Below are positions 25,417 through 33,112 of a stretch of DNA of 64,000 nucleotides, piece after piece. Positions within the stretch are counted from its first letter, which is position 1; every line of letters begins with the position of its first letter. The stretch is taken from contig JACRJL010000003.1 in assembly GCA_016215445.1 (NCBI GenBank), forward strand, positions 1 through 64,000, written 5' to 3'. The notes under the pieces were generated by a model that was not told where the DNA came from, made no database searches, and saw only the letters and a program-made list of their open reading frames with translations. This stretch comes from Candidatus Roizmanbacteria bacterium. Its GTDB lineage: Bacteria > Patescibacteriota > Microgenomatia > UBA1406 > GWC2-37-13. The translations under genes and the position numbers were made by a program.

Positions 25417-25869
25417 TTATTTCTTCATATAAGGTGCCGCTGAACCTATTTTCTCAACTTCTACCCTAAATCTCGTTCCGTACATTTTATTTAAAGTATC
25501 TAATTGTCGTTTGGCTAAAAAAATTTCACCTTGATGTTCGGAGAGATAATCTGATCCTAAAACAACTCTCATATATCCACAGTTTTCATGAGCCATAAGA
25601 GTTCCATCTAGAACACCAGCCTCTGCTCGAACCCTTACGAATCTCATTAATGCATTCTCATTAGTATTTTGTACTCTTTCTCTATTTAAGAAAATTAATC
25701 CTCCTGGCGGATTTGCCGAACCTTTTTGGGTTAATTTATCTACGCAACCAACCGACGTAATCGTTGGATCGTCAATCCAAGTTTGCAACTGTTCTCGTGC
25801 CTTTACTGTTTCTTCAAAAATATGGGCGGCAAATTCTTCATAAGGTCGAACTGATTTGTTTTCCGTCAT
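25417..25869 (-). CDS. Beta-carbonic-anhydrase-like protein lacking the active-site Arg
   Basis: 150 residues from the ATG at 25869. The beta-type zinc ligands are present as C42-x-D44 (VGCVDKL) and H94-x-x-C97 (LMAHENCGYM), with the classical close spacing. The Arg that normally holds the catalytic Asp (CxDxR) is Leu, so standard CO2 hydration may be impaired and a binding or sensing role is possible. It is the first gene of the run that includes the membrane peptide, the 138-residue protein and a second carbonic-anhydrase-like protein. A TATAAT box lies in the divergent promoter region on this strand. Confidence 0.6.
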   Translation of the reverse strand: MTENKSVRPYEEFAAHIFEETVKAREQLQTWIDDPTITSVGCVDKLTQKGSANPPGGLIFLNRERVQNTNENALMRFVRVRAEAGVLDGTLMAHENCGYMRVVLGSDYLSEHQGEIFLAKRQLDTLNKMYGTRFRVEVEKIGSAAPYMKK

Positions 25870-25936
25870 AGTATTAAAAAAACTAATAACGGAACGTATT
25901 ATAGGTCTAGATACTATTTCAAGCTTGACTCTAAAA

Positions 25937-25952
25937 TGACAGAAACCTGACA
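25937..25952 (+). promoter_or_regulatory. Possible operator: 11-base-spaced TGACA direct repeats
   Basis: TGACAGAAAC at 25937 and TGACAAAAAT at 25948 are direct repeats with an 11-base step, the spacing favoured by OmpR/PhoB winged-helix regulators. They lie between the two divergent promoters, just upstream of the -35 of the regulator gene. Autoregulation is inferred. Confidence 0.45.
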
Positions 25953-25958
25953 AAAATG

Positions 25959-25987
25959 TTGAGAAAATTTATGGATTATGTTATAAT
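25959..25987 (+). promoter_or_regulatory. Promoter of the OmpR-type regulator
   Basis: TTGAGA at 25959-25964, a 17-base spacer and a perfect TATAAT at 25982-25987. The expected start site is near 25994, before the ATG at 26007, which excludes longer starts. Confidence 0.8.
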
Positions 25988-26006
25988 TCTGACAATTAAG
26001 TCATCT

Positions 26007-27233
26007 ATGAAAAAAGTAATTAATTCATTGACCGAAGAGACTCTGGAAAATGACGCAAGAAGATGGTTAAATATTGTCCGATATAACGAATCAGGAACAA
26101 TAATCCAATTACAAAACGATGCTATTTACCGCGTATCACAATTAATTAACGACAAAAAAATATTAAAAAAAACCCTCGGCCCATATTATAGAAAGTACTT
26201 ACTAGCCTATATTTCTTTGAGTGAAAACCACCTACTCGAATCTATAAATAAAAAATTATTGAAACTAATAAAAAGTAAAAAAATTGGTTTACTTCCAGAT
26301 GAAGACAGCATTGATGAATTGCTCGATGTAATCGAAAAAAAAGGCTTGGATATTGGTCTTTTCATCGATTATGGAACAAATGTATTCTTGAATGAATCTG
26401 ACCATAAGCAGCTTTTTGAACTTGAATCAATCATTAGACGGCATAAAAATTTATCAATAATCTTCTTTTCGGAGATTGACATAACCGAAGGAAAATATAA
26501 TAAACTTGTCAACCAATGTTCATCAATATTTACTCACATCATTAAGTATCCGCTTTATAACGAAAAAGACTCTAACCAATTCATCAACTATAACGAAAAT
26601 TTATGGAAAGTGAAGTTTCCCGAGAATATAAGAAAAGAAATCATAAAGAATTGTGGAGGCTACCTTTGGTTGGTACGTCAAGCACTAAGGCTACTGAGAG
26701 ATGATAGAAATTTAAGACTAGAACAAATTTTCCAACATGAATTAATGGTTAAAAAATTAGATGTGATTTGGCAAAAACTGACGGAAAAAGAAAGAGACGT
26801 AATAAGAAAAATTCACAGTAAAAACTTAAATGAGGAATTAAAAAATAGTCATTCATATTTATACCTTAAATCTATACGGATGATAAATGATAACTCGTTA
26901 GGTATTCCTTTACTTAAATATGTCATAGAAAAAGAGAAAAAAGCTAATCAGTTAATAATAAGAGAAGACTCAATCTTCTTAAATGACAAGGATATTTCAT
27001 ACCAGTTAACCAAAAGTGAACTAAGAATCATCAGGTTTTTGGTAAAGAATAAAAATATTTTAGTTACGCGAAATCAAATTGCTGAAAAAATCTGGGGAGT
27101 GAATTGGGAGCACGATTATTCCGACTGGGCAATCGATCGTTTAATATATAGATTGAGGTTAAAATTAAAAAAATTGGGTTATGACGAGAGTCTTATCAAG
27201 ACTTATAAATCAAGAGGAGTTAGATTTGGGTAA
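26007..27233 (+). CDS. Regulator: degenerate STAND-like ATPase region plus OmpR-type winged helix
   Basis: 408 residues from the ATG at 26007. The last 95 residues are a trans_reg_C winged helix (YQLTKSELRIIRFLVKNKNI, NWEHDYSDWAIDRLIYRLR, IKTYKSRGVRFG). The first 300 resemble the NTPase and sensor regions of STAND/AAA proteins (a strand LSIIFFSEID, then GGYLWLVRQALRLL), but I see no P-loop GxxxxGK[ST], so nucleotide binding may be lost. It is divergent from the carbonic-anhydrase-like operon, with direct repeats between, and is probably its local controller. The 3' end overlaps the convergent 843-residue gene by 24 bases. Confidence 0.7.
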   Translation: MKKVINSLTEETLENDARRWLNIVRYNESGTIIQLQNDAIYRVSQLINDKKILKKTLGPYYRKYLLAYISLSENHLLESINKKLLKLIKSKKIGLLPDEDSIDELLDVIEKKGLDIGLFIDYGTNVFLNESDHKQLFELESIIRRHKNLSIIFFSEIDITEGKYNKLVNQCSSIFTHIIKYPLYNEKDSNQFINYNENLWKVKFPENIRKEIIKNCGGYLWLVRQALRLLRDDRNLRLEQIFQHELMVKKLDVIWQKLTEKERDVIRKIHSKNLNEELKNSHSYLYLKSIRMINDNSLGIPLLKYVIEKEKKANQLIIREDSIFLNDKDISYQLTKSELRIIRFLVKNKNILVTRNQIAEKIWGVNWEHDYSDWAIDRLIYRLRLKLKKLGYDESLIKTYKSRGVRFG

Positions 27234-29741
27234 AGACGCTAAAATAGGGATATCAATCGTCATATCGGTCTTTTCAGCTTCTTTAAACTCCAAGTCAGAA
27301 TAAGTACAATGCCTTGTTTCAACAATGTATGCTTCTTGGATATCTAAAAGTTCAACGGCAAACCTTTCCTGACCTGTCAAATCAGCCGCCTGAAAAACTC
27401 TATCCATATCTTCTATGTCACCTTCAATAATAAGAGCATCTTCTTGGTATATAGGTCTTTCAAAAAGTGGAATATTATTTACTGTAATAACCTGACCACT
27501 CTTATAAGTAAATCTATCACCCAGAAATTTTTTTAATTCTTCTCTAGGCATTTTCCTATTAATTGAATATCCTTCGTTTAGTCCTAATACGATTCGGAAT
27601 CTTCTTTCGGCCGCTGGTTTGTCTTTTGCAGATTCTTTTAATTTCATAGCCTTTTCAATATTTGATACGGTTTCCTCATATTCTTCTGGTGTCCCTAAAC
27701 TGTATTTTTTGGACCTCGGATATCGACTCATATGATAAGTAAAGCTCGACCCAGCCTCGTAAAATCTGTATCCGAATATTGGCTTACCCATTCGCTCAGA
27801 TTCTTCAAGTAAATGTTGTTTTAAATTATAACTATCAATTACATTTACCTCCAAATCTGATCCCCAGGCTTTCTCTCTGGGCAGTTCTCTAAAAACCGGC
27901 ATGCTGAGTAACGCAGACATAAGCTCAATGTCAGACTTCCCTTCCTTAAAAAATAAAGGTACCCTTTGATCTTTTCGTATAAGCTCCATCACTTCTGTGA
28001 TGTTTTGATCAACCATATCTGTGATATTTTCAGAGTCTATTTTCTCTGGTTTTCCTGATTTTTCACTCTCATTTTTTGTTTCTATCAATCTATCTAAAAA
28101 ACTTCTAAATCCGAAACTTCTCTCCATTTTTTGCGCAATCTCTGTTAATGCCTGCCATATCTCTTCATTTTGACCCATTACGAAATGTCTGTTAAAGCCA
28201 GTCATTCTTAAAAAGGAAATCAAAAATGGAAAGTCGAGAATCCATGCCTGCATTAAACCCAACTCCATTTCTTCCCTGTTTGCCGTTGCCACCCTCTCCG
28301 GCTTAAACAATTTAGCTAGATTTTGGAATGTTGCTTCAAATTCCCAAGTATAGGGATAAGATAAATAACGATCTTTTGTCATGATATTTAATGAATTCAT
28401 CATTCCATCCCGCAAAGACCTACCCAAAATTGTAGCGACAAAACTATGATCGTAATTTTCACCAGTATTCATAATATGAAGGCGCATTCCTGCGGGCATA
28501 TCCGGTAACGTTAATGCTCTAGCAAAGCTATTGTCTAATTTAACAACAAAACCTGTCCTATCTAAAATTTTCACATCCTCTGGCTCCAACCAAGTTGGAG
28601 AACTTTTTTTATTCCCAGCGACTAAAAAAATCCCCGAGGCTCTCATCTGACTTAATAAGGCTCCTGAAATCCCAGTCCTTGAATCTTCTTTAACTGTGGT
28701 TTTATCAACAATCGAAGGCATAAATTCCATAGCAGCTACCCGATAATCAATCTCATCTCCAGTACTATCGTTGACAATGGTAGTTGTATAGACAATATCA
28801 CGATATGGTAAAGTAGACTTTTGCTTGATCCGGCCGGATGAAAAAGTACAGATGAGTTTTTTCGATTTCAACCTATAACCTGGAGGAAGATCTATATCTG
28901 CTTCGTTTATTTCACCAACTTCGAATTTTTCAACTTCATCACCTGTTAAATTATTTATATTTATGATTTTTTCTCCCAATGTTTCCTTTAAAATTCCCAG
29001 TTTGATAAATTCATCAAATACCATTTGATACATATCAGTCGGAAAAACGGCGAAATCCAAATCAGCTCCCTGACGGAGTTTCATTAGTTTGGATAGTAGG
29101 TCTCTATTCTCCAAACCATTAGTGATTACAGCGTCAACTAAGTCCGAACTCAAGGTAGATGTATCAACCCCGTTTTGTCTATTCATCATTATCGACCCAA
29201 TTGACCCCTTAGCCATTAAAAACCTGACGAATCTCAAACTATCCCACCAATCATATAAAAACTTTTCTGCTGTTCTCGGGTCTTTAATCTTTTCTGCTTC
29301 TTTCTTAATTCTTTCAGAAACCTGTCTGTAAATAGGTTTTTTTCTATCAGTATTTGGACTATCTCTTGGATCTACCCATTCCTCTAGCCAAACTAATATT
29401 GTTTGATTTACTTTCGACAGTTTCTCAATCAATGGAGAACCTTCTTTTAAATTGGTAAGACCAAGTCGGACAAATGAAGATAGGTCGAGCGATACATGGT
29501 GAGTTAAATCAGACTTTTTCATGTCTAGACGGTCCGAATGATGACTTGAGTGTCGATCGTAAAACAAACTATCAACATTGAGACCGCCTTGAATCGAGGG
29601 TAACTTTATACGGAAAAGTGAATAATAGTTTCTTGTGATTCCCGATTTAGGATGTTTTGGTGGTAATAGATCTGGATCATCTAAACCAGAAGGTTCATAT
29701 CTATTTTGCTGTTTTGATTTAGTTGATTTATTTTCAACCAT
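27210..29741 (-). CDS. Very large protein of unknown function with a possible nucleotidyltransferase-like motif
   Basis: 843 residues, no signal peptide, no membrane helices, soluble and charged. At about 225-233 it has GADLDFAVF, reminiscent of the GxDxD metal motif of polymerase-beta-type nucleotidyltransferases, but the expected upstream GS turn is not clear. The C-terminal 150 residues (RFRIVLGLNEGYSINRKMPR to FAVELLDIQEAYIVETRHC) look like a CYTH or thumb-like beta-rich domain, which is a guess. It stands between the OmpR-type regulator and a glycosyltransferase and starts near the divergent glycosyltransferase promoter. No family is recognised. Confidence 0.6.
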   Translation of the reverse strand: MVENKSTKSKQQNRYEPSGLDDPDLLPPKHPKSGITRNYYSLFRIKLPSIQGGLNVDSLFYDRHSSHHSDRLDMKKSDLTHHVSLDLSSFVRLGLTNLKEGSPLIEKLSKVNQTILVWLEEWVDPRDSPNTDRKKPIYRQVSERIKKEAEKIKDPRTAEKFLYDWWDSLRFVRFLMAKGSIGSIMMNRQNGVDTSTLSSDLVDAVITNGLENRDLLSKLMKLRQGADLDFAVFPTDMYQMVFDEFIKLGILKETLGEKIININNLTGDEVEKFEVGEINEADIDLPPGYRLKSKKLICTFSSGRIKQKSTLPYRDIVYTTTIVNDSTGDEIDYRVAAMEFMPSIVDKTTVKEDSRTGISGALLSQMRASGIFLVAGNKKSSPTWLEPEDVKILDRTGFVVKLDNSFARALTLPDMPAGMRLHIMNTGENYDHSFVATILGRSLRDGMMNSLNIMTKDRYLSYPYTWEFEATFQNLAKLFKPERVATANREEMELGLMQAWILDFPFLISFLRMTGFNRHFVMGQNEEIWQALTEIAQKMERSFGFRSFLDRLIETKNESEKSGKPEKIDSENITDMVDQNITEVMELIRKDQRVPLFFKEGKSDIELMSALLSMPVFRELPREKAWGSDLEVNVIDSYNLKQHLLEESERMGKPIFGYRFYEAGSSFTYHMSRYPRSKKYSLGTPEEYEETVSNIEKAMKLKESAKDKPAAERRFRIVLGLNEGYSINRKMPREELKKFLGDRFTYKSGQVITVNNIPLFERPIYQEDALIIEGDIEDMDRVFQAADLTGQERFAVELLDIQEAYIVETRHCTYSDLEFKEAEKTDMTIDIPILASLPKSNSS

Positions 29742-29778
29742 ATAGTCTTTATTGTAGCTAAAAGTGTTAAAATATCCT

Positions 29779-30813
29779 ATGAATAAAGTCTTTGTTTACG
29801 ACCCGACGGCTTCGGATAAGCTTAGTTCTGTGCGCGGCGTCGGACGCTACCTCCAAATTCTCAAAGAGAACTTCCCCGATTGGATTTTTACAAATAAACT
29901 CGTTAACCCGTTGACTCGTAACTCGTCAACAGTTTTTATCAACCCTTTTTTCAACTTCTTACAAAAACCTTTGACCATGAAACGAATTGCCCAAAAACAA
30001 ATCGCCGTCATACATGATTTAATTCCTCTTAAATATTCTAGCCATTTTCCCGCCGGAGTCAGAGGAAAGTTTAATATTTTTTTAAACAATTTTGCCCTAA
30101 AAAATTACGACCTGATAATTACAGATTCTGAATCATCAAAAAAAGACATAATAGATATCTTGAGGCTTCCTAAAGGGAAAATTAAGGTAATCTATCCATG
30201 TTTACCGCGAGTATTCAGTATCCAGTATCCAGTATCCAGTATGAAGAAAAAAAATACTCAAGACTCTATACTCGATACTGGATACTGTTTGTATATCGGT
30301 GATGCTACCTGGAATAAAAACTTAGTTAATTTAGCCCGCGCAATCAAAATCATCAATGTCACCTGCGTTTTTGTCGGTAAGGTCTTTGAAAAACTTAATG
30401 GTGAATTCTCTAATCCATGGCAAAAAGAATTCAAACAGTTTGTTGAGGAAACAAGAGACGATAGACGGTTCATTTTCAGGGGTTTTATTCCCGATTCCGA
30501 GTTGATCAAACTTTACCAACAAGCAAGTCTAAACGCACTACCATCACGCGATGAAGGATTTGGGTTTTCTTACTTAGAAGCAGCCAAATTTTCCTGCCCG
30601 TCAGTCTTATCAGACATTCCTGTTTTAAAGGAAATCTCAAGCGGAAATGCTTTGTTTATTGACCCGCAAAATCCCCATGACATTGCCGATAAAATCGGTG
30701 AAATTTATTTCAATAAAGAAGTAAAAAGCTCTCTGGGAAACAAGGCTTTTGAAAGAAGTAAATTCTTTTCTCCTGATAAATTCAAGAGAGAATTTTTGAA
30801 AGTTGTTCTTTAA
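29779..30813 (+). CDS. Glycosyltransferase, GT4-like, with repeat-derived inserts
   Basis: 344 residues. The GT-B fold signatures are RGVGRYL near the N-terminus, VIHDLIPL (about 77-84), SESSKKDI, then IGDATWNKN, FRGFIPDSELIKLY, and the donor-sugar motif PSRDEGFGFSYLEAAKFSCP with two Glu. It probably builds surface polysaccharide. Residues 146-168 (SIQYPVSSMKKKNTQDSILD) are encoded by repeated AGTATCC units followed by their inverted form, and residues 39-51 (NKLVNPLTRNSST) by near-tandem CGTTRAC units, both likely inserts. A TAAAAT box lies five bases before the ATG. Confidence 0.85.
   Translation: MNKVFVYDPTASDKLSSVRGVGRYLQILKENFPDWIFTNKLVNPLTRNSSTVFINPFFNFLQKPLTMKRIAQKQIAVIHDLIPLKYSSHFPAGVRGKFNIFLNNFALKNYDLIITDSESSKKDIIDILRLPKGKIKVIYPCLPRVFSIQYPVSSMKKKNTQDSILDTGYCLYIGDATWNKNLVNLARAIKIINVTCVFVGKVFEKLNGEFSNPWQKEFKQFVEETRDDRRFIFRGFIPDSELIKLYQQASLNALPSRDEGFGFSYLEAAKFSCPSVLSDIPVLKEISSGNALFIDPQNPHDIADKIGEIYFNKEVKSSLGNKAFERSKFFSPDKFKREFLKVVL
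30214..30286 (+). repeat. Seven-base tandem repeat with inverted partner inside glycosyltransferase gene
   Basis: Three to four AGTATCC units (30216-30240) are followed about 25 bases later by the reverse-complement form ATACTCGATACTGGATACTG. The whole is read in frame as SIQYPVSSMKKKNTQDSILD and four more residues. Confidence 0.7.
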
Positions 30814-30903
30814 AAGCGAGACGACAAATTTTTTGCGATTTGAGAGGTGCACAGCGAAGCGAGCACGCTCACTGAGACATAAAAATTTCGGCGTCGAGCT
30901 TTA
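30812..30903 (-). repeat. Palindromic element, family B, between convergent genes
   Basis: Arms AAAGCGAGACGACAAATTTTTT and AAAAATTTCGGCGTCGAGCTTT (split here by the core) pair except for one position. The core is the B type, GAGAGGTGCACAGCGAAGCG followed by AGCACGCTCAC. It fills the gap between the glycosyltransferase and tatD stops and might serve as a shared terminator. Confidence 0.8.
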
Positions 30904-31749
30904 TTAAATATTGAATAATCTTATGGCATTTTCTGTTGTTATTTTCACTACTTCTTGCTTCGTAATCCCTCTTAATTTAGCCACAAATTCGGCAATATAT
31001 GCAATGTTCTTCGGTTCATTCGGAAACTTCCTGAAAGGCGAAAGATAAGGTGAATCCGTTTCCAAAACCAACATCTCCAAAGGAACTTTTTTGATAAATT
31101 CTTGTTTCTGTTTCCAGTAAACTAAGTCGCCGTCAACTCCGATAAACATCTTGTGTCCGCGGGCAAATTCTAAAAGCTCTTCATCCGGCTCGCAACAATG
31201 AAAAACCACCCGACCTTCCAACTTCTTTTCCCAAACCTTTTCCAATATTTCCAATACGTCTTTTTTTGCCTCGCGATTATGAACAATCAGCGCTTTTTCA
31301 TATTTAATCGCTAGTTTTACCTGTTCGATAAAAAACTCTTTTTGTAAATCGACAAACTCCTCGTCGACTTTATAATCCTTATGTTTTGTTTTTTCGTAGT
31401 AGTGTCGATCGATGCCAACTTCGCCTATGGCAACAACTTTTTGATTAGTTAATAGTTTAGAAAGCGAAGGCAATAAATTTTTTTCACTTTCGGGGCGTAG
31501 GGGCCCCCGCTGTGACAAAAAATTTCGTTGCCGAGCATTATATATTTTAAATACATGATGGGGATGAATTCCAACCGCCGCATAAACACCTTCATACTTC
31601 TCGGCAATTTCTATAGCTTTTTTTGACGTCGGCAGATCAGTCCCAGGAATAACAATATGGTTAACGCCTGTCTCTTTTGCAAATCTAATCAAGTTTTCCA
31701 CCCTTCCTTCAAAAGCCTGAAAATTCAAATGACAGTGAGTGTCAAACAT
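30904..31749 (-). CDS. tatD: TatD-family metal-dependent DNase with palindromic insert
   Basis: 281 residues of a TIM-barrel hydrolase. Metal ligands are FDTHCHLNF (H5, H7), GEVGIDRHY (Glu), LIVHNREAKKD, FHCCEPDEE and LVLETDSPYLSP. The family shows 3'-5' exonuclease or deacylase-type activity. Residues about 71-97 (NARQRNFLSQRGPLRPESEK) between VGIHPHHVF and VVAIGEVG are an insert from a family-A element one codon longer than the tgt copies. A TATAAT at 31757-31762 lies seven bases before its ATG, back to back with the rpiB promoter. Confidence 0.92.
   Translation of the reverse strand: MFDTHCHLNFQAFEGRVENLIRFAKETGVNHIVIPGTDLPTSKKAIEIAEKYEGVYAAVGIHPHHVFKIYNARQRNFLSQRGPLRPESEKNLLPSLSKLLTNQKVVAIGEVGIDRHYYEKTKHKDYKVDEEFVDLQKEFFIEQVKLAIKYEKALIVHNREAKKDVLEILEKVWEKKLEGRVVFHCCEPDEELLEFARGHKMFIGVDGDLVYWKQKQEFIKKVPLEMLVLETDSPYLSPFRKFPNEPKNIAYIAEFVAKLRGITKQEVVKITTENAIRLFNI
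31464..31536 (-). repeat. Palindromic element, family A, inside tatD
   Basis: Variable arm bases GGCAA/TTGCC are complementary and unlike any other copy. The core GGGGCGTAGGGGCCCCC is three bases longer than the queA core, so the frame is kept. It encodes ARQRNFLSQRGPLRPESEKN. Confidence 0.9.
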
Positions 31750-31777
31750 AGACTATATTATATGATATATTTAAATC

Positions 31778-32218
31778 ATGACCATCTTCATCGGCGCCGA
31801 CCACCGAGGATTTGAGTTAAAAAATGCTATTCTAGAGTACCTTCATGAAAAAAATATCCGTATTGAAGACCTCGGCCCTTATGAGTTAGCTCCTCTTGAC
31901 GATGCAATCGACTATTCCCAGAAAGTCGCTCAAGCTGTCCTGCAAAACCCTGAGAACTATTTGGGAATTGTTATCTGCGGATCAGGATGCGCCGTGGCCA
32001 TGGCGGCCAATCGATTCAAAGGAATTAGGTCTGGAGTGGCGATGAATCCAAGCCAGTCCGCCCACCTTAGAGAAAATGACCACGTCAATATTTTAGCCCT
32101 GGCTTCCGATTATACACCGACTGAAGAGGCCCATAAGGTCGTTGATGCTTTTTTATCAGCAGCTCCTAAGATGGACGAAAAATACCTGCGCCGGGTCGAG
32201 AAACTGGACAAGGCATGA
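31778..32218 (+). CDS. rpiB: Ribose-5-phosphate isomerase B (LacAB/RpiB family)
   Basis: 146 residues. GADHRGFELK at the N-terminus, the catalytic Cys in VICGSGCAVAMAANRFKGIR and the phosphate-binding RENDHVNILALAS region match RpiB, which interconverts ribose 5-phosphate and ribulose 5-phosphate. With the epimerase at 42649-43317 it supports a reduced non-oxidative pentose phosphate route. A TATATT at 31766-31771 lies six bases before the ATG. Sugar specificity within the family cannot be fixed from sequence alone. Confidence 0.88.
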   Translation: MTIFIGADHRGFELKNAILEYLHEKNIRIEDLGPYELAPLDDAIDYSQKVAQAVLQNPENYLGIVICGSGCAVAMAANRFKGIRSGVAMNPSQSAHLRENDHVNILALASDYTPTEEAHKVVDAFLSAAPKMDEKYLRRVEKLDKA

Positions 32219-32257
32219 GTTCATCAAGTCTTTCAAGTTCTTCAAGTTTGTCAAGAT
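32217..32257 (+). repeat. Left degenerate 9-base repeat beside the four-helix-bundle gene
   Basis: GTTCATCAAGTCTTTCAAGT and following TCTTCAAGTTTGTCAAG form tandem units that are the reverse complement of the CTTGATGAACTTGATAAAC block on the other side of the gene. Confidence 0.6.
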
Positions 32258-32264
32258 AATTAGA

Positions 32265-32609
32265 TCAAAGCGTTTTAATTAATCCTGAAATAATCCGAGC
32301 AATTTCAAACGATTTATTATTTAGATCTTGGAAAATTCTATCATCAATATAATTCAGGCTTTTGGCAACGTATAACATCGATCTGACTTCTCCGGAAGAC
32401 CCTTTAGCAATAGATAAGAAATTCTTAAATTCACGATTGCTCATTCTTTCAAATCCTTCGGCAATGTTATTCATAATAGAAATAACGGCTCTTTGAATTT
32501 GATCTTTAAAATTAAAGTCCCGGCAGTTTTTAAACTCTCTATAGATTAATAGAGTCAATTCTTTAGACTTATTCCAAGCAATAATATCTTCGAATTTTAT
32601 AAATTTCAT
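32265..32609 (-). CDS. Four-helix-bundle protein (S23/Avd-like family)
   Basis: 114 residues from the ATG at 32609. The pattern FEDIIAWNKSKELTLLIYRE, DQIQRAVISIMNNIAEGFER, FLSIAKGSSGEVRSMLYVAK and a last helix ending ARIISGLIKTL is that of the family first seen inside 23S rRNA intervening sequences and as Avd in diversity-generating retroelements. No rRNA or reverse transcriptase is nearby, so this is the free-standing type common in CPR. It may bind nucleic acid through its basic surface. It is bracketed by inverted degenerate repeats, and a near-copy of its right flank without the gene lies upstream of dprA. Confidence 0.85.
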   Translation of the reverse strand: MKFIKFEDIIAWNKSKELTLLIYREFKNCRDFNFKDQIQRAVISIMNNIAEGFERMSNREFKNFLSIAKGSSGEVRSMLYVAKSLNYIDDRIFQDLNNKSFEIARIISGLIKTL

Positions 32610-32625
32610 AATTTTGATTTCTTTC

Positions 32626-32660
32626 CTGATGAACTTGATAAACTTTATAACCTGAAAAAC
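32626..32660 (+). repeat. Right degenerate 9-base repeat beside the four-helix-bundle gene
   Basis: CTGATGAACTTGATAAACTT continuing into TATAACCTGAAAAAC. It is an inverted counterpart of the left repeat and closely matches 41211-41246 upstream of dprA. Confidence 0.6.
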
Positions 32661-32663
32661 TTT

Positions 32664-32685
32664 TTTAGTCAATGGACTATATACT
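32664..32685 (-). promoter_or_regulatory. TATAGTC-type motif upstream of the four-helix-bundle gene
   Basis: On the gene strand it reads TATAGTCCATTGACTAAAA, a degenerate form of the TATAGTCTATAGAC motif found before three other genes in the window. Confidence 0.4.
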
Positions 32686-32804
32686 ACAAAACCACTTATA
32701 TAGACCATCTTGACAATATAACCCTCACAAAGTCTTTAAGACTTATATTTTACTTTGTATATCGCTAAACTCTTCTTACAATAGAGCTCTAAAAAACATT
32801 GTCT

Positions 32805-32827
32805 GTTGGTTATAGTCTATAGACAAG
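32805..32827 (+). promoter_or_regulatory. TATAGTCTATAGAC motif upstream of the XRE regulator
   Basis: GTTGGTTATAGTCTATAGAC followed by AAG, 31 bases before the ATG. It contains the perfect palindrome GTCTATAGAC and could be an operator for the adjacent XRE protein. Confidence 0.5.
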
Positions 32828-32858
32828 CTTCTTACATTTTCTTATTCTTTTCACCAAC

Positions 32859-33077
32859 ATGCGCGGCAACTTTTTTTATGACCGTTTGGGTCAGTGTATT
32901 TTTAAGATCAGGGAGAAAAAACAGCTTTCTCAAGAACAGGTTGCCTTTCGCTGTGACGTCGACCGCACTTATATTTCCCGCATTGAAAAAGGTCATGCGA
33001 ATCCAACTGTTAAGATCCTTCAAAAGATTGCCACGGCTCTGAAAGTAAGACTTTGGAGACTACTTAAAAACTTATAG
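32859..33077 (+). CDS. XRE-family helix-turn-helix regulator
   Basis: 72 residues, a single lambda-repressor-like domain: LGQCIFKIREKKQLSQEQVA (helix 1-2), CDVDRTYISRIEKGHANPTV (recognition helix and turn) and LQKIATALKV. There is no sensor domain, so it acts as a small DNA-binding repressor or activator. A palindrome-containing motif (TATAGTCTATAGAC) just upstream recurs before the four-helix-bundle gene, dprA and the RAYT gene, which makes those four a candidate regulon. The 150 bases upstream otherwise hold no gene. Confidence 0.88.
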   Translation: MRGNFFYDRLGQCIFKIREKKQLSQEQVAFRCDVDRTYISRIEKGHANPTVKILQKIATALKVRLWRLLKNL

Positions 33078-33112
33078 GTTCTAAACATCTTCCCTTTTGA
33101 TAAGATTTAAGT

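Noticed and set aside
25956-26006. A longer start of the winged-helix regulator at 25956
   Set aside because: The promoter TTGAGA-17-TATAAT lies inside that extension, so the ATG at 26007 is better.
32265-32609. Four-helix-bundle gene as part of a 23S rRNA intervening sequence or a diversity-generating retroelement
   Set aside because: There is no rRNA, reverse transcriptase or template repeat nearby.
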